Assembly: GCF_005116445.1 (NCBI RefSeq)
Contig: NZ_SWBQ01000001.1
Span: 1,364,001-1,428,000 of the forward strand
Direction of reading: 5' to 3'
DNA length: 64,000 nucleotides
DNA from: Pedobacter frigoris
GTDB taxonomy: Bacteria; Bacteroidota; Bacteroidia; Sphingobacteriales; Sphingobacteriaceae
A model generated the notes under the pieces. It was given only the letters and a program-made list of their open reading frames with translations, was not told where the DNA came from and did no database searches. Shown one piece after another: positions 9,111-16,472 of the stretch (within the stretch, counting starts at the first letter, position 1; every line of letters begins with the position of its first letter). The translations under genes were made by a program, and so were the position numbers.

Positions 9111-9191
9111 CTGTCGTCATGCTGAATTTATTTCAGCATCCCTGAATAGAGAAGCAGCTTCGCACCTGCTTCGAGGTCAGAATGACGACAG
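9111..9191. repeat. Long REP-like element with three nested hairpins
   Basis: Outer arms CTGTCGTCAT (9111-9120) and ATGACGACAG (9182-9191) are perfectly complementary. Inside are two further hairpins: GCTGAA/TTCAGC (9121-9137) and GAAGCAG/CTGCTTC (9151-9172). The core resembles the repeat at 997-1023. It lies between the starts of proB and the end of osmC. Such clover-like extragenic palindromes are typical of dispersed repeats mobilised by REP-associated tyrosine transposases, but no transposase is in this window. Confidence 0.65.
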
Positions 9192-9209
9192 TACCTAATT
9201 TCCATGTGA

Positions 9210-9620
9210 CTAACCCAAAGAGGCTTCCAGGGTAATGTCAACATTATAGGCCTTACTTACCGGGCAATTAGCTTTCGATCCTGCAGCAATCTCCTGAAAT
9301 TGATCATTGCTGATGCCAGGTATATCTGCTTTCAATACCAAATGTGAACTGGTGATCGCTCCATTATCCAACGATACTGTCGCCTTTGTCTCTAAAGAAG
9401 TTGGATTAAAACCGGCCTCTGTCAAGTCCAGGCTCAATTTCATAGTAAAACATCCGGCATGGGCGGCTGCCATTAGTTCCTCAGGATTGGTACCAATTCC
9501 TTCAGCAAACCTGCTGTTAAAAGAATATTGAGTTTGGTCAAGCACTTTACTATCAGTGCTGATATGACCTTTACCTTCTTTAATTGTGCCATTCCAAACG
9601 GCTGTTGCATTACGTTTCAT
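9210..9620 (-). CDS. osmC: OsmC-family peroxiredoxin
   Basis: A 136-residue thiol peroxidase of the OsmC/Ohr family, expected to reduce organic hydroperoxides in the cytosol. The two redox cysteines are visible in the expected contexts: AAHAGCFTMKL (near residue 57) and SKANCPVSKAYN (near 119). The N-terminal KRNATAVWNGTIKEGKG beta hairpin with GTNPEELMAAAHA is characteristic of OsmC rather than Ohr. It follows the AsmA-like gene by 18 bases on the same strand, so it could be read from that promoter. Confidence 0.9.
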   Translation of the reverse strand: MKRNATAVWNGTIKEGKGHISTDSKVLDQTQYSFNSRFAEGIGTNPEELMAAAHAGCFTMKLSLDLTEAGFNPTSLETKATVSLDNGAITSSHLVLKADIPGISNDQFQEIAAGSKANCPVSKAYNVDITLEASLG

Positions 9621-9638
9621 GTAAATATTGAATTAGGG

Positions 9639-12065
9639 TTATTTAGTTTTATCTCTGTTTTTATTCAGCTTTATTTTAATCTTGCCGTCTTCTCCATCTG
9701 TGGCCAGTAAGTGCAATACGATCCCCTTCATTCTCCTTTCCTTCCGCTCCTGCTTATCCGTAATCTCCTCATCCTTTTTAGGATTGCGAAGAGGGACATC
9801 CAATGCGATATTTGTACCCTTATTCAGAGAATATATCCCTGCGATGTCCATGTTCAACAAACTTGAATTGATCTGCATCGGATTGATGGTAATATTCTGT
9901 CCGCGTACATCAAATTTACCATTTAAATTGGTAAAAGTAATGTTGTCCAGATCCCTGAAAGGAAAGGCAAATTTACCGACACTTTTTACCGGCTCAAAAT
10001 TCAATAATGCTCCTTTTTTAAGGTCGAACACGATGCTTCCATACAAAGAATTCGGCATCAGGTTTCCCCTATCACTAATCTGTCCGGTCATATTCACTTT
10101 AGAAAACAGGTAACCTCTCAGGTTCTTGGAAGTCAGCGACTTCATACCGAAGTTATCAAAAGAATAGAAAAAGTTCTTGATGTCCACATTACTGATATTG
10201 GTGTTCAGTACAAACTTATTGACGCTCCCTTTCTGAGTCACACTACCATTCAGCTTTAGTCCACCTCCCGCATGTTTTACACTCACATTCCTGATGGCGA
10301 TACTATTTTCCGACAGCAGCAGATCGGCATTTGCATTGGTTGCCAGAAACTTATTATAATAAACCTTGTCTACCTGAATGTTCATATTCACCTGACTTTT
10401 TTCAAATACCTCATTAAGGTTATCTGAAAAATTACTTTTAGGAGTACGTTTCTTTGCCTTAGGTTTCCTGGTACCGAGGAAGCCAAGAAACTCAGCAAGG
10501 TGCAACTCCGGACTTTTAATCTGCCAGTTCAGTAAGATCTTTTCAGGTGCAGTATAGTATAAATTCAGGAAGTTGCGGATACTGCCATCCATAAATACGA
10601 TACTCTTCCCGCTCTGCAAGCGTATGTTTTTAATAAAAAGATCATGATCTGTGAAATTAAGTGAGATGGCTGTATTTTTAAAGTTAACTCTTCTCGGTAC
10701 ATAACTCACATCCGCATTCTTTATATCTACCAGTCCGGTTACAAATGGTTTAGTCAGTTGAAAATTGACAATATCAGCTTTGTAAGCCAGTTTCACATTT
10801 GCAGTACCCTTACCAAACTTCAGCATATTGTCACCAATCACATTATTCAACTTGGCGATATCAAACTGAGACTTAAATACACCCGTTGCAATTGGCTTGT
10901 CCAGGTTATTAATGGAAGCAGTATCAATTGAAAAGGGCATTTCCTCGTAGCTCCCTTTAAAATTAAACAACTTAATGGCTGAATTCTCATCCGTCAGCCC
11001 CTTACCATTGATGAAATTATTAGTAAATATCCCGGTGAAATTACAATCTTTCACTACGCCTCCCGGTGTGGTAAGCACGTTATTTGCCACCAGCGCTTTT
11101 ACATTAATAGCAGGCTCGCCACCTGGCCCCATATTTCCCGCAATCGTACAATTGACATGAATGGGCTTATCCAGGTTAAACATGTTGAGCTTGGAACTGA
11201 TATTTGGAGCCAACAATGCCGATGCATTGCGCCATTGGATATCCTTAGCTTCTATGTCTATTTTAAAATCAGTGTTCTCTTTTGAAGTATCGAACTTTGC
11301 TTCTATGATGAAAGGATCTGAGCCGATATTAAGTGTATTAGGCGCTACGATTAACACCCCGGATTCTTCATTATAAGTGATATTGAACGGTCCTTCAAGC
11401 AACTTATCTTTAATAAAAGACCCTCTTCTGGTATTAAATGCTAAGCTTTTTGCAATGGTTTTGAGTTTAATCTCAGCCTCCCATCCCGACCAGGAATAAT
11501 ACACATCGCCCTTAAGGTCATCTACCACAAACTCAAACAGCTTGTGACCTTTCTGATTGTCCATCACAAAGTTCACATTGTTCAACGTAAACTTGCCAAA
11601 TTCTGCAGCCGCATCTTCGTCTGTAGGCTTTGGTTTCGATTTATCCTTCTTTTTAAAAACAGAAGCATTGCTATAACCTAAGCTATCAGTATATAAATAG
11701 ACAGATGCATTGTTGATACCGATCTTTTTAATTTCTATGGTACCTGTAAACAGCGCCAATGTGTTAACAGCTACCTCCAGGTCTTTTGCCTCCAGCAGGG
11801 TATGTTTGTGGTTTTTCCAGAGACTGTCTTTAAGCACCACATTCTTTAGCGTAAGCGACACTCCGGGAAATCCCTTTAAAAACGTTGGATCCATGGTCTC
11901 AATATATATCGAGCCGTTCAGGCTTTTATTTAACTGAGCAGTGACGGAGGCTAGTAAGCTTTTTTTATTGGCATTCACATATAAAGCGGCCGCAATATAC
12001 AGCACTAATACTAGTCCAATCAGGACACCGAGTACTTTGAGGGTTATTTTAGACCATTTTGGCAT
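9639..12065 (-). CDS. AsmA-like outer-membrane biogenesis protein
   Basis: An 808-residue protein anchored by one N-terminal membrane helix (residues about 8-28, VLGVLIGLVLVLYIAAALYV) with the remainder periplasmic. The region after the helix (LNKSLNGSIYIETMDPTFLKGFPGVSLTLKNVVLKD) is a typical AsmA N-domain, and the C-terminal third (GAGLKLNGSV-type repeats, FDVRGQNITINPMQINSSLLNMDIAGIY) is the AsmA_2-like beta-rich region. AsmA/TamB-like proteins are thought to form hydrophobic grooves that carry phospholipid to the outer membrane. The C-terminus is basic (KQERKERRMKG). Function beyond the family is not evident. Confidence 0.8.
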   Translation of the reverse strand: MPKWSKITLKVLGVLIGLVLVLYIAAALYVNANKKSLLASVTAQLNKSLNGSIYIETMDPTFLKGFPGVSLTLKNVVLKDSLWKNHKHTLLEAKDLEVAVNTLALFTGTIEIKKIGINNASVYLYTDSLGYSNASVFKKKDKSKPKPTDEDAAAEFGKFTLNNVNFVMDNQKGHKLFEFVVDDLKGDVYYSWSGWEAEIKLKTIAKSLAFNTRRGSFIKDKLLEGPFNITYNEESGVLIVAPNTLNIGSDPFIIEAKFDTSKENTDFKIDIEAKDIQWRNASALLAPNISSKLNMFNLDKPIHVNCTIAGNMGPGGEPAINVKALVANNVLTTPGGVVKDCNFTGIFTNNFINGKGLTDENSAIKLFNFKGSYEEMPFSIDTASINNLDKPIATGVFKSQFDIAKLNNVIGDNMLKFGKGTANVKLAYKADIVNFQLTKPFVTGLVDIKNADVSYVPRRVNFKNTAISLNFTDHDLFIKNIRLQSGKSIVFMDGSIRNFLNLYYTAPEKILLNWQIKSPELHLAEFLGFLGTRKPKAKKRTPKSNFSDNLNEVFEKSQVNMNIQVDKVYYNKFLATNANADLLLSENSIAIRNVSVKHAGGGLKLNGSVTQKGSVNKFVLNTNISNVDIKNFFYSFDNFGMKSLTSKNLRGYLFSKVNMTGQISDRGNLMPNSLYGSIVFDLKKGALLNFEPVKSVGKFAFPFRDLDNITFTNLNGKFDVRGQNITINPMQINSSLLNMDIAGIYSLNKGTNIALDVPLRNPKKDEEITDKQERKERRMKGIVLHLLATDGEDGKIKIKLNKNRDKTK

Positions 12066-12152
12066 CTTCTATTTGATTAGTTACTTATTGTTTTATCAAT
12101 TTTCGCACCATTAAATTCGTATTTATCAGATGCACATAGTAATTACAATATA

Positions 12153-12794
12153 CTAAAATATAAGTTCTCCTAAATACATACTGTCGCCGCTCTGCTTTCC
12201 ATCTGCGGAATTGAAATTCATATAACAATGCAGCGTGTCGCCAAAAAACTCGGCCGGCAATGTCAACGGGTACGAAAGTGCATATCTGTTTGTTGCGTTT
12301 ATCAGGATCAGCGCTTTGTTCTTCGAAGCGTTATACATCAGGAAGCTCGCCTGATCGGCAAACTGACAGGACGCCGTCTGTTTTTGCGCCAGCCAGCTAA
12401 ACAAGACCGTGTGTACATCTGCATCCGGAGCTACAGTCGCACCCTCAGGAGTATCTACGTGTCCGCGGCTGTAAACCATTTCTGGAAAATTGAGCTGCCA
12501 TTCCTCTCCCTGCTTTACAAATGCATGATCCACATTGTAGGAATAGGCCACATTTACCGGCGTTTTTATTTTTGCATAATGTTTAAAGCCAACATTCACC
12601 AGTTTATCAATGTCGCTCAGAAAACTGTTGAGCATGCCAAACTTCCGCCTTTCCTCCAGTTGCTTTTCTGTAGGCGGTTTCGTACTTGGGTTTTGCAGTC
12701 CTGTAAGTACGTTTTGACCCCGGTGCTGGCGACCAATCACTGCACCTGTTTTATTTTTGACAGGGCCAAGAAGCCCTTTTCTTAGTATACCCAT
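12153..12794 (-). CDS. DUF6266 family protein, copy 2
   Basis: A 213-residue protein of the DUF6266 family: a Gly-rich N-terminus (MGILRKGLLGPVKNKTGAVIG) followed by a region that ends in beta strands with the closing pattern Y-M-x-F-N-S-A-D-G-K-Q-S-G-D-S-x-Y-L-G. There is no signal peptide or membrane segment. The family is of unknown function and largely confined to Bacteroidota. It starts 4 bases after the end of its paralogue at 12799-13437, with which it shares the N-terminal G-x-x-G pattern, the PPT-x-x-Q-L segment and the C-terminal ending, showing a tandem duplication with strong divergence. Confidence 0.75.
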   Translation of the reverse strand: MGILRKGLLGPVKNKTGAVIGRQHRGQNVLTGLQNPSTKPPTEKQLEERRKFGMLNSFLSDIDKLVNVGFKHYAKIKTPVNVAYSYNVDHAFVKQGEEWQLNFPEMVYSRGHVDTPEGATVAPDADVHTVLFSWLAQKQTASCQFADQASFLMYNASKNKALILINATNRYALSYPLTLPAEFFGDTLHCYMNFNSADGKQSGDSMYLGELIF

Positions 12795-12798
12795 AACA

Positions 12799-13437
12799 TT
12801 ATTGATTAAAACTCCCTGTGTAAATACTATTTGCCGTTTGTTTCCTGTCAGCAGCTACAAACGACATGTATGTTTCCATAGACGTACCCCTTAGACTAGA
12901 GGGAATTTCCAATACATCGCTGCCGGAAAGCCTGTTGTTCCCGAAAAGCGTATATATTACCTTACCCTTTAGCGGAAAGTAAGCCAGCATCATCACCTGA
13001 TCAGTCGATTCTGACCATGGCATCTGCGGATCCGCTTCCCAGGTGTACTGCAATCCATCTGCTGTTTCAGTAACCTGCCAGTTTTCCGGCTGTTTTAAAC
13101 TTCCTGCACTCAGGACTACCTTTTCAAAATCGATTGCAAGATCAGGGTAAGTACCCTTGATGATATATTTACGGTTGTATTTTACTGCGACATTAAAGGG
13201 ATTAGCAGTAGTTCCCTCCGCTTCAGCGGCAAAACCGATCTGGGTAAATTCCTTGACAGATGCTAAAAATTCACTACATATTTTAGTGCTCAGCCGGGTA
13301 GTCAATTGTCCAACTGTAGGCGGTTTATCCGTAAAACCGATTTGCCGCGATACCGGCTGCCCGTTTAGCATGTAATACACGATATTACCTATCCGTCCGC
13401 GGTGACTCCCATGGGGTCCATTGTTTGCTATTGCCAT
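12799..13437 (-). CDS. DUF6266 family protein, copy 1
   Basis: A 212-residue paralogue of the following gene. It opens MAIANNGPHGSHRGRIGNIVYY with the same glycine-rich start, has the TDKPPTVGQLTTR segment, and ends YMSFVAADRKQTANSIYTG, aligning with the C-terminus of copy 2. Function unknown. It is the first gene of a two-gene operon. A -7-type promoter element (TATGTTTG on the minus strand, 13481-13474) lies 37 bases ahead of the start, and the helically phased array lies directly upstream of that. Confidence 0.75.
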   Translation of the reverse strand: MAIANNGPHGSHRGRIGNIVYYMLNGQPVSRQIGFTDKPPTVGQLTTRLSTKICSEFLASVKEFTQIGFAAEAEGTTANPFNVAVKYNRKYIIKGTYPDLAIDFEKVVLSAGSLKQPENWQVTETADGLQYTWEADPQMPWSESTDQVMMLAYFPLKGKVIYTLFGNNRLSGSDVLEIPSSLRGTSMETYMSFVAADRKQTANSIYTGSFNQ

Positions 13438-13473
13438 AATTACTATTTATAAATGGTTAAGAGAATAACAAGC

Positions 13474-13481
13474 CAAACATA
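13474..13481 (-). promoter_or_regulatory. Candidate -7 promoter element for the DUF6266 pair
   Basis: The plus-strand bases CAAACATA read TATGTTTG on the minus strand, a perfect match to the Bacteroidota TAnnTTTG element. A TTG at the expected 19-base spacing is not present, so the promoter may depend on the upstream array. Confidence 0.45.
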
Positions 13482-13494
13482 GAAAAGGTTTTAA

Positions 13495-13677
13495 ATAGTT
13501 ACATAATACCTTCATATTACTAACAGTATGACAACATAGTTTATATATCATTAAAATATCATTTAACTATTGTTGAACTATCCTTGCTATATCCTAATAT
13601 AGTCCAACCATAGTTCAATGATATGGTAAAGATACCTTAGTTATGTTGTCTATATGTAGGTACTATGTAATCAATAT
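13495..13677. other. Helically phased TAT/ATA array with nested inverted repeats
   Basis: This stretch fills most of the 339-base gap between the mqo terminator and the DUF6266 start. TAT or ATA trinucleotides recur about every 10.6 bases: centres near 13496, 13504, 13515, 13528, 13537, 13545, 13557, 13569, 13580, 13590, 13599, 13611, 13622, 13633, 13643, 13653, 13665 and 13675. G/C bases fall mainly between them. Superimposed are concentric inverted repeats: TTACATAaTACCT (13499-13511) with AGGTAcTATGTAA (13658-13670), GACAACATA (13530-13538) with TATGTTGTC (13642-13650), ATATCATTtAACTAT (13556-13570) with ATAGTTcAATGATAT (13610-13624), and CTATAT/ATATAG (13587-13602). A direct repeat ACCTTCATAT occurs at 13508-13517 and 13701-13710. 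No ORF is present. Confidence 0.65.
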
Positions 13678-13720
13678 GAAAGTAGTACAAGTGCGGCAAC
13701 ACCTTCATATATTTTAGGGC

Positions 13721-13757
13721 AATAAAAAAGAGGACACCTTTATCAGATGTCCTCTTT
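13721..13757 (-). terminator. Intrinsic terminator of mqo
   Basis: Perfect 10-base stem AAAGAGGACA / TGTCCTCTTT (13727-13736 and 13748-13757) 19 bases after the mqo stop. Read on the minus strand the second arm runs into TTTATT, the form of a rho-independent terminator. Confidence 0.85.
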
Positions 13758-13776
13758 CAATATATAAGAAACTAAT

Positions 13777-15288
13777 TTAAACCATTTCCGGCACTTCCAG
13801 CTTTAATATTTCTGAAGTATGATTTCTGACCTGATCTGTAAGTTCAGGATTTCCGCTCAAATACTGTCCGTAAGAAGGAATCATTTCTTTTAATTTCTCT
13901 TGCCATTTATCTGTTTTGATCTGACCGCTAAAGCAACGCTCCATTAAAGTAAGCATAATGGAAACCGCTGTCGATGCGCCTGGAGATGCACCCAATAAAG
14001 CAGCAATAGACCCATCAGCAGCAGTCACCACTTCAGTACCAAACTCTAATATACCACCATGTTTTTCATCCTTTTTAATGACCTGAACACGTTGCCCGGC
14101 AGTCTCCAATTCCCAGTCTTCCATTTTAGCACCTGGTAAATATTCCCTCAATGCCTCTATCCTATCCTGAGGGGATTGTCTTACCTGGTCAATCAAATAT
14201 TTGGTAAGCTGTAAATTATCCAATCCCGCAGAGATCATAGGTCTGATGTTATTCACTTTAATTGATAGAGGAAGATCAAGCAATGAACCATGTTTCAGGA
14301 ACCTTGTAGAGAAACCAGCATACGGACCAAAGAGCAAAGCTTTTTTTCCGTCAATCATTCGTGTATCCAGGTGAGGTACAGACATTGGAGGAGCTCCAAC
14401 TGAAGCTTTACCATATACCTTTGCATTATGGCGCTCTATCACCTCTGGATTTACACATTTCAACCATTGGCCGCTAACCGGAAAACCTCCGAAGCCATTT
14501 CCTTCGGGTATATTAGCCTTTTCAAGAAGAGGCAATGATCCTCCACCGGCACCTATGAAAACAAATTTTGACTTAACTATTCTCTTCTTGCCGGTCGATT
14601 CATTTTTAACCTTTACTTCCCAAAGTCCATCCTTTTGTTTCAATTTGCGGACTTCATGATGGAAATGAAGCGATACATTTTCAAGTTTTTGAAGATGATT
14701 AAACATCATTCTTGTCAATGACCCAAAATTAACATCCGTACCCAGGGTCATTCTGGTAGCGGCGACTTTCTCATCAGGGTTTCTCCTCTCCATCACCAGC
14801 GGCATCCATTCGGCCAGTTGGTTCGGATCCTCAGAATAATTCATTCCTTTGAAAAGGTTACTTTCCTGAAGCTTGGTAAATCTTTGATGCAGGAAGTCTA
14901 CATTTTCTTCACCCCATACAAAGCTGATATGTGGTATTCCTTTGATGAATTCTTCAGGATTTCCGACGATGCCTTTTTCTACCAGGAAAGTCCAGAATTG
15001 TTTAGAAACCTCAAAAGACTCTGCGATAGAAACTGCTTTTTTAGTCTCTACAGAACCGTCAGTTAGTTGCGGCGTGTAATTCAATTCGCAGAATGCCGAG
15101 TGGCCTGTCCCTGCATTGTTCCAGGCATCAGAACTTTCTGCTGCCGCCACATCCAGGCGTTCAAAAATCTCTATGCTCAGATCGGGTTGTAATTCTTTTA
15201 GCAATACTCCTAAAGTTGCGCTCATAATACCTGCGCCAATCAATATTACATCTACCTCTTTACTTGAATTACTCTTCTTTCCGGTCAT
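13777..15288 (-). CDS. mqo: Malate:quinone oxidoreductase
   Basis: Membrane-associated FAD enzyme that oxidises L-malate to oxaloacetate and passes electrons to quinone, replacing or supplementing soluble malate dehydrogenase. The 503-residue protein starts with the dinucleotide-binding ILIGAGIMSATLGVLLKEL motif, followed by the Mqo-specific SDAWNNAGTGHSAFCELNYTP, FIGAGGGSLPLLEKANIPEG, and GPYAGFSTRFLKHGS. The C-terminus carries LLGASPGASTAVSIML. I used the ATG at 15288; the longer frame to 15306 begins with TTG. A -7-like TATTTTTG (15311-15304, minus) precedes the start by 15 bases. Confidence 0.95.
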   Translation of the reverse strand: MTGKKSNSSKEVDVILIGAGIMSATLGVLLKELQPDLSIEIFERLDVAAAESSDAWNNAGTGHSAFCELNYTPQLTDGSVETKKAVSIAESFEVSKQFWTFLVEKGIVGNPEEFIKGIPHISFVWGEENVDFLHQRFTKLQESNLFKGMNYSEDPNQLAEWMPLVMERRNPDEKVAATRMTLGTDVNFGSLTRMMFNHLQKLENVSLHFHHEVRKLKQKDGLWEVKVKNESTGKKRIVKSKFVFIGAGGGSLPLLEKANIPEGNGFGGFPVSGQWLKCVNPEVIERHNAKVYGKASVGAPPMSVPHLDTRMIDGKKALLFGPYAGFSTRFLKHGSLLDLPLSIKVNNIRPMISAGLDNLQLTKYLIDQVRQSPQDRIEALREYLPGAKMEDWELETAGQRVQVIKKDEKHGGILEFGTEVVTAADGSIAALLGASPGASTAVSIMLTLMERCFSGQIKTDKWQEKLKEMIPSYGQYLSGNPELTDQVRNHTSEILKLEVPEMV

Positions 15289-15412
15289 TTTTGAAATTTT
15301 TTGCAAAAATACAAATCCCTAATCAAATTTTATACCCAAACTGCATCTTCTATTTAATTATATTGCGAATAATTAACATATTAATGCAATATTTATTTAT
15401 AATCTAATATTT

Positions 15413-15880
15413 ATGGGCTTATCGGTATACCCTCAAGTTGAAACATTAAGAAAACTAAGACTTTATGTGTTTAATGCGGTCAATGAATCCAGTGCAGCGC
15501 AATTGAATAAAGTTCCTTCAGGCTTTAACAACAATATCATCTGGAATGTGGCGCATCTGGTCACCGCACAGGAAGGGGTTTGCTATTTAAGGGCTAAATT
15601 ACCGGCACCAACAGGTATGAATTTTTTCAATAGTTATAAACCTGGCAGCAGGCCTGAAAAAGACCTTTCTGCAGAAGATATCGATCATATTAAGGAACTA
15701 TTGGCGGGATCATTAGACCGGCTCGAATCGGATCTGCAGCAGCATATTTTTACTGAATATGTGCCTTGGGTAACCAGGTATGGTGTTGAAATCAACAATA
15801 TTGAGGAAGCGCTGAATTTTCTTCCCTTCCACGAAGGGATGCATATGGGATACATCGCTGCGCTGCAACGTCTGGTTTAG
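15413..15880 (+). CDS. DinB-like four-helix protein
   Basis: A 155-residue DinB/YfiT-superfamily protein, a four-helix bundle that usually binds a divalent metal through three His. Candidate ligands are visible: the His of WNVAHLV (near residue 48) and the two His of FHEGMHMGYI (near 139 and 143). The C-terminal HEGMHMGYIAALQRL pattern is characteristic. Members include thiol-dependent transferases and DNA-damage-induced proteins of unknown role; no finer assignment is possible. Divergently placed from mqo. Confidence 0.8.
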   Translation: MGLSVYPQVETLRKLRLYVFNAVNESSAAQLNKVPSGFNNNIIWNVAHLVTAQEGVCYLRAKLPAPTGMNFFNSYKPGSRPEKDLSAEDIDHIKELLAGSLDRLESDLQQHIFTEYVPWVTRYGVEINNIEEALNFLPFHEGMHMGYIAALQRLV

Positions 15881-15905
15881 AATTTTCTTAGTCTAAGGAA
15901 GAAAA

Positions 15906-16418
15906 CTATTGTTCGCTTTGTATCTGCGGAGATATTTTCTTAAAATATAAATGAATCAAAACCAGACACATACCAACCATAATCGAAAGATCTGCTGCAT
16001 TAAATATTCCAGTTTGAAATATGACAATATCAATGTGGAGAAAATCGGTGACTGATCCATGAATGATCCGGTCATACAGATTTCCAATACCCCCGCCTAT
16101 AATGAAGCAAATACCGGTGACGAACAGCCTGTCCAAATTGGTTTTGGTCATTAAAAAATAAAAGCCATAAGCCAACACCAGCAAAGGCATCAAAGAAAGT
16201 AAAATGAATTTGATGGCATAGGGCAATGAATCTCCTGAACTTAAAAATGCTCCGTAATTCTCAACTTTTGTGAGTGTTAGGTGATTGTCAATTACAGGAA
16301 TACGCTCATGGTAACTGACTCGTTCTCTTACGATCGTCTTGGTCACCTGATCGCAGCCCGCGTTAAACATGATCAGTACTAAAATCAGCACCCTATTCAA
16401 TATATGATTTGATCTCAT
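15906..16418 (-). CDS. lspA: Lipoprotein signal peptidase (LspA family)
   Basis: Inner-membrane aspartyl protease that cleaves prolipoprotein signal peptides after lipidation. 170 residues with four membrane segments. The two catalytic aspartates are D116 in GGGIGNLYDRI and D143 in FNAADLSI, separated by the VTDFL motif; DQVTK near residue 23 and the VENYGAFLS block (residues 52-60) also match. The usual N-x-G-A-A-F is replaced by N-Y-G-A-F, a small deviation. It follows the M1 peptidase gene by 54 bases on the same strand. Bacteroidota often have more than one LspA, so this may be an accessory copy. Confidence 0.88.
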   Translation of the reverse strand: MRSNHILNRVLILVLIMFNAGCDQVTKTIVRERVSYHERIPVIDNHLTLTKVENYGAFLSSGDSLPYAIKFILLSLMPLLVLAYGFYFLMTKTNLDRLFVTGICFIIGGGIGNLYDRIIHGSVTDFLHIDIVIFQTGIFNAADLSIMVGMCLVLIHLYFKKISPQIQSEQ

Positions 16419-16472
16419 TTGACTTTTTATGATATAAAGATAAAGTGCTGATTATATAGTAAAAGCGATTGG

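Noticed and set aside
12228..12785. Plus-strand ORF of 185 codons
   Set aside because: Fully antisense to the DUF6266 copy 2 gene; Cys/Arg-rich shadow.
13495..13677. Phased array as a MITE or transposon
   Set aside because: Terminal repeats are imperfect, no target-site duplication could be confirmed, and no transposase is near; left as an unexplained array.
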